Shown here piece by piece: positions 61,692-64,000 of a stretch of DNA of 64,000 nucleotides. The stretch lies in assembly GCF_003860565.1 (NCBI RefSeq), contig NZ_CP034157.1:2542001-2606000 (forward strand). Direction: 5' to 3'. Made by a program: the position numbers and the translations under genes. The DNA is from Cloacibacterium normanense. Its GTDB lineage: Bacteria; Bacteroidota; Bacteroidia; Flavobacteriales; Weeksellaceae. Position 1 is the first letter of the stretch. Every line of letters starts with the position of its first letter. Below the pieces are notes generated by a model, which was not told the origin of the DNA, made no database searches, and saw only the letters and a list, made by a program, of their open reading frames with translations.

Positions 61692-63729
61692 TGTTTTCTA
61701 GTTTTAATAAAAATGCATATTCCAGAGCGTCTTCCTTCAAGCTTTCAAATCTTCCAGAAGCGCCACCATGACCAGATTTCATATCGGTCTTGAAGATGAG
61801 AATATTATTATCTGTTTTTAAATCACGCAACTTTGCAACCCATTTTGCGGGTTCCCAATATTGCACTTGGCTGTCATGAAAGCCAGTGGTGATTAATGTA
61901 TTTGGGTAATTTTTTGCTTCTATATTATCATAAGGAGAATAAGAAAGCATGTAATCGTAATATTTTTTCTTTTTCGGATTGCCCCATTCATCAAATTCTC
62001 CAGTTGTGAGAGGAATTGTTTCGTCTAACATGGTAGTGACCACATCTACAAAAGGAACTTGTGCCACAATTCCGTTGAAAATTTCAGGTTCATAATTCAT
62101 AACCGCTCCCATTAATAGTCCACCAGCTGAACCGCCCATCGCATATAGATGTTTCGGAGAAGTGTAATTTTCAGAAATGAGGAATTTTGCTGCGTCAATA
62201 AAATCGAAGAACGTGTTTTTCTTTTTCAGCATTTTACCATTATCATACCATTCTCTTCCTAAATATTCGCCACCACGAACGTGCGCTATCGCATAAATGA
62301 AGCCTCGGTCTAAAATTGATAATCTTACATTAGAAAAACTGGCGTCAATCGTGTGTCCGTAACTTCCGTAACCGTATAATAAAAGAGGGGTTTCGGCAGA
62401 TTTTGGAGTGTCTTTATGATAGACTAAAGAAATTGGGATTTTCACTTTTCCGTCTCTGGAATTTGCCCAAATTCTCTCCGAAATATAATTTTTAGCATCA
62501 AAAGTTCCGCCCAAAACTTCCTGTTGTTTCAAAAGTTTGGTTTCGCCCGTTTTCATATTATATTCGTAGGTAGAACTTGGCGTGGTAAGCGAAGTGTAAC
62601 CATAACGCAAAACTTCTGTATCAAAATCTAAATTCAGACCTACATAAGCGGTGTAAGTTGGCTCATCAAAAGGCAAATAATGAGATTTCCCTGTAGAATT
62701 GTCTATAATTTTCAGTTGAAGTAAACCTTCAGTTCTTTCTTCAATCACGAAATAATCTTTGAAAATTTCAAAACCTTCCAGTAAAGTTTCTTTTTTATGC
62801 GGAATTACCTCTTTCCAATGTTCTTTAGAAGGTTGATCTACCGAAGTTTTCATGATTTTGAAATTGGTAGCATCGCCTTCATTGGTGATGATGTAAAAAT
62901 CATTTTGATAATGTTCTACTGCATATTCTAAATCGTCTTCACGTTTTTGGATGACTTGCCATTCTGCAAAAACATTATTTGACGGAATAAACCAATGTTC
63001 ATCTGAAATGGTAGAAGAACTTGCAATGAAAATATATTCCAAAGACTTTGATTTATAAACGCTTACGTCAAAAGTTTCATCTTCTTCGTGGAAAACGAGA
63101 ACGTCTTCTTCCTGAGAAGTACCAATTTTATGTCTGTAAATCTGGAAAGCTCGCAAAGTTTCATCTTTTCTGATGTAGAAGAAATGTTCATTATCTGCTG
63201 CCCAAACTGTTTTACCAGTGGTGTTTTCAATTTTATCGGTAAGAAATTCTCCCGTTTCTAGATTTTTGAGCAAAATGGTATAGATTCTTCTTCCTATAAT
63301 GTCTTCTGAAAATGCAGCCAACTGATTATTCACCGAAACAGAGAAACTTCCTACATCGTAAAAATCTTTACCAGCAGCCATTTCGTTTACATCTAGCATG
63401 AGTTCTGCTTCGTTTTCCAAGCTTTTAAAATGTCTATAGAACAGTGGATACTCTTTTCCTTTCTGAAATTTTACCACATACCAATATTCATTGAAAAAAT
63501 AAGGTAAACTCTCGTCATCTTCTTTGTAACGAGCTTTCATTTCTTGGAAAAGCTGTTCTTGCAATTCTTCGGTGTCTTTCATCACGAAGTCGCAATAAGC
63601 GTTTTCTTCTTCTAAATACTGTAAAACTTCGGGATTTTCTCTTTCATTGAGCCAGAAAAACGGGTCGTTTCTTTGGTGACCGTGAATTTCTAGTGATTTA
63701 TCTATTTTTTTTGCTTTGGGAGCGTTCAT
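61678..63729 (-). CDS. Oligopeptidase B (S9 family prolyl oligopeptidase-type)
   Basis: A 683-residue serine peptidase: an N-terminal beta-propeller (about 70-400) and an alpha/beta-hydrolase domain with the nucleophile in GGSAGGLLMGAVMNY. The Asp and His of the triad lie in TGFHDSQVQYWEP and MKSGHGGASGRF. TLLDE-like PFVDVVTTMLDETIPLT is typical of oligopeptidase B, which cleaves after Arg/Lys. ATG 63729 is used; a TTG adds four residues. Cytoplasmic or periplasmic location is not settled: no signal peptide is seen. Confidence 0.92.
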   Translation of the reverse strand: MNAPKAKKIDKSLEIHGHQRNDPFFWLNERENPEVLQYLEEENAYCDFVMKDTEELQEQLFQEMKARYKEDDESLPYFFNEYWYVVKFQKGKEYPLFYRHFKSLENEAELMLDVNEMAAGKDFYDVGSFSVSVNNQLAAFSEDIIGRRIYTILLKNLETGEFLTDKIENTTGKTVWAADNEHFFYIRKDETLRAFQIYRHKIGTSQEEDVLVFHEEDETFDVSVYKSKSLEYIFIASSSTISDEHWFIPSNNVFAEWQVIQKREDDLEYAVEHYQNDFYIITNEGDATNFKIMKTSVDQPSKEHWKEVIPHKKETLLEGFEIFKDYFVIEERTEGLLQLKIIDNSTGKSHYLPFDEPTYTAYVGLNLDFDTEVLRYGYTSLTTPSSTYEYNMKTGETKLLKQQEVLGGTFDAKNYISERIWANSRDGKVKIPISLVYHKDTPKSAETPLLLYGYGSYGHTIDASFSNVRLSILDRGFIYAIAHVRGGEYLGREWYDNGKMLKKKNTFFDFIDAAKFLISENYTSPKHLYAMGGSAGGLLMGAVMNYEPEIFNGIVAQVPFVDVVTTMLDETIPLTTGEFDEWGNPKKKKYYDYMLSYSPYDNIEAKNYPNTLITTGFHDSQVQYWEPAKWVAKLRDLKTDNNILIFKTDMKSGHGGASGRFESLKEDALEYAFLLKLENNGRN

Positions 63730-63790
63730 CGTTAAGTTCAATTTGAGTGGAGCAATAAGTAATTTTATTTCTCTAAATTTTAAATTTTTG

Positions 63791-63798
63791 CAAATATA
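63791..63798 (-). promoter_or_regulatory. -7 box of the oligopeptidase gene
   Basis: TATATTTG on the minus strand, about 60 bases upstream of the ATG. Confidence 0.5.
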
Positions 63799-63816
63799 GG
63801 TTTTCTAAAAAAGAAA

Positions 63817-63846
63817 AAAATCACCAAAAATATTTTGATGATTTTG
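63817..63846 (-). terminator. Weak terminator after hemD
   Basis: Imperfect hairpin AATCACCAAAA / TTTTGATGATT around ATA, then T's on the minus strand. Confidence 0.5.
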
Positions 63847-63868
63847 ATAATATCTATAATGTAGAATT

Positions 63869-64000
63869 TTATTTGTTATTGGCTCTGATGTATTTTTCTA
63901 TAGCCATCGTCATAGAAGGGGTTTCTTTAGTAGGAGCCATAACATCTATTTTTAAACCAGCTTCTTCTGCTGCGTTTTGTGTAGTGCTCCCGAAAACTGC
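63869..64000 (-). CDS. hemD: Uroporphyrinogen-III synthase, C-terminal end (cut by window end)
   Basis: The last 43 residues of a protein whose start lies beyond 64000. Reads AVFGSTTQNAAEEAGLKIDV, MAPTKETPSMTMAIEKYI, ending in ANNK. The FG-x-TT-x-x-A-A-x-x-A-G pattern and the following PTKETPSMTMAI match the end of HemD, which cyclises hydroxymethylbilane in heme synthesis. Too short for full confidence. Confidence 0.75.
   Translation of the reverse strand, partial: AVFGSTTQNAAEEAGLKIDVMAPTKETPSMTMAIEKYIRANNK

Noticed and set aside
1-64000. CRISPR array, tRNA or rRNA genes, prophage
   Set aside because: No regularly spaced direct repeats, no cloverleaf-like spacer sequence and no phage structural genes were seen on reading; a tRNA scan was not possible here.

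Overview
The window is an AT-rich stretch of a Bacteroidota chromosome, most likely a member of Flavobacteriia close to Weeksellaceae (Chryseobacterium/Cloacibacterium-like). Supporting signs are a complete alternative complex III operon (actABCDEF), a GLPGLI-family protein, OmpW and TonB-type outer-membrane proteins, lipoproteins of the Bacteroidota kind, an RprXY-like two-component system, and promoters with the flavobacterial -7 box TAnnTTTG, often with a TTG/TTTG element 18-21 bases upstream. I assign no species. I saw no rRNA, tRNA or CRISPR. Most of the window is housekeeping sequence.

Layout. 1-3187: 3' part of mutL, then rhomboid protease, an endonuclease/exonuclease/phosphatase-family protein and a small lipoprotein. 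3279-8464: a secreted protein, an AraC regulator, sufS, a beta-lactamase-fold hydrolase and an OmpW-like porin. 8465-14983: glyS, a 635-base repeat-filled spacer, pyrD, two DUF proteins, msrB and an L,D-transpeptidase-like protein. 15038-19057: a probable copper/heavy-metal uptake cluster (a TonB receptor with two N-terminal HMA domains, a Cys-rich secreted protein) and a GLPGLI protein. 19200-24667: sufABCD, a small HExxH protein, a 3'-5' exonuclease and sufT in one run. 24722-27245: GNAT, sseA, a small membrane protein and an HMG-CoA-lyase-like enzyme. 27547-39757: pepT, an LpxH-like phosphoesterase, thiL, a thioesterase, an HI0933-type flavoprotein, DUF4403/DUF2809, two tandem TonB_C proteins, mutS, DUF2625 and an rRNA/tRNA 2'-O-methyltransferase. 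39827-41252: an intact IS3-type insertion sequence. 41270-49748: membrane and metal-dependent proteins, ribH, a K+ channel, a DUF389 gene broken by a stop codon, apt and a lipoprotein. 49824-58186: actABCDEF on the minus strand. 58367-64000: a SPOR protein, a two-component system, oligopeptidase B and the tail of hemD.

The genes that act together are SufABCD plus SufT (Fe-S cluster assembly, with SufS encoded 13 kb away on the other strand), ActA-F (quinol oxidation feeding a terminal oxidase that is not in the window), and the HMA-TonB receptor with its Cys-rich neighbour (metal capture at the outer membrane). MutL and MutS both lie here but are 35 kb apart.

The most interesting material is non-coding. 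There are several families of palindromic intergenic repeats. One 48-base copy appears to have inserted in frame inside sseA, adding 16 residues. Two 33-base palindromes of the same architecture sit just behind stop codons. Two copies of a GGCGCC/GCGCCCC-bounded element lie in different spacers. A large structured leader lies ahead of the HI0933-type gene. The insertion sequence has landed at the centre of a perfect 24-base terminator palindrome, splitting it. I did not find a convincing new multi-gene system.
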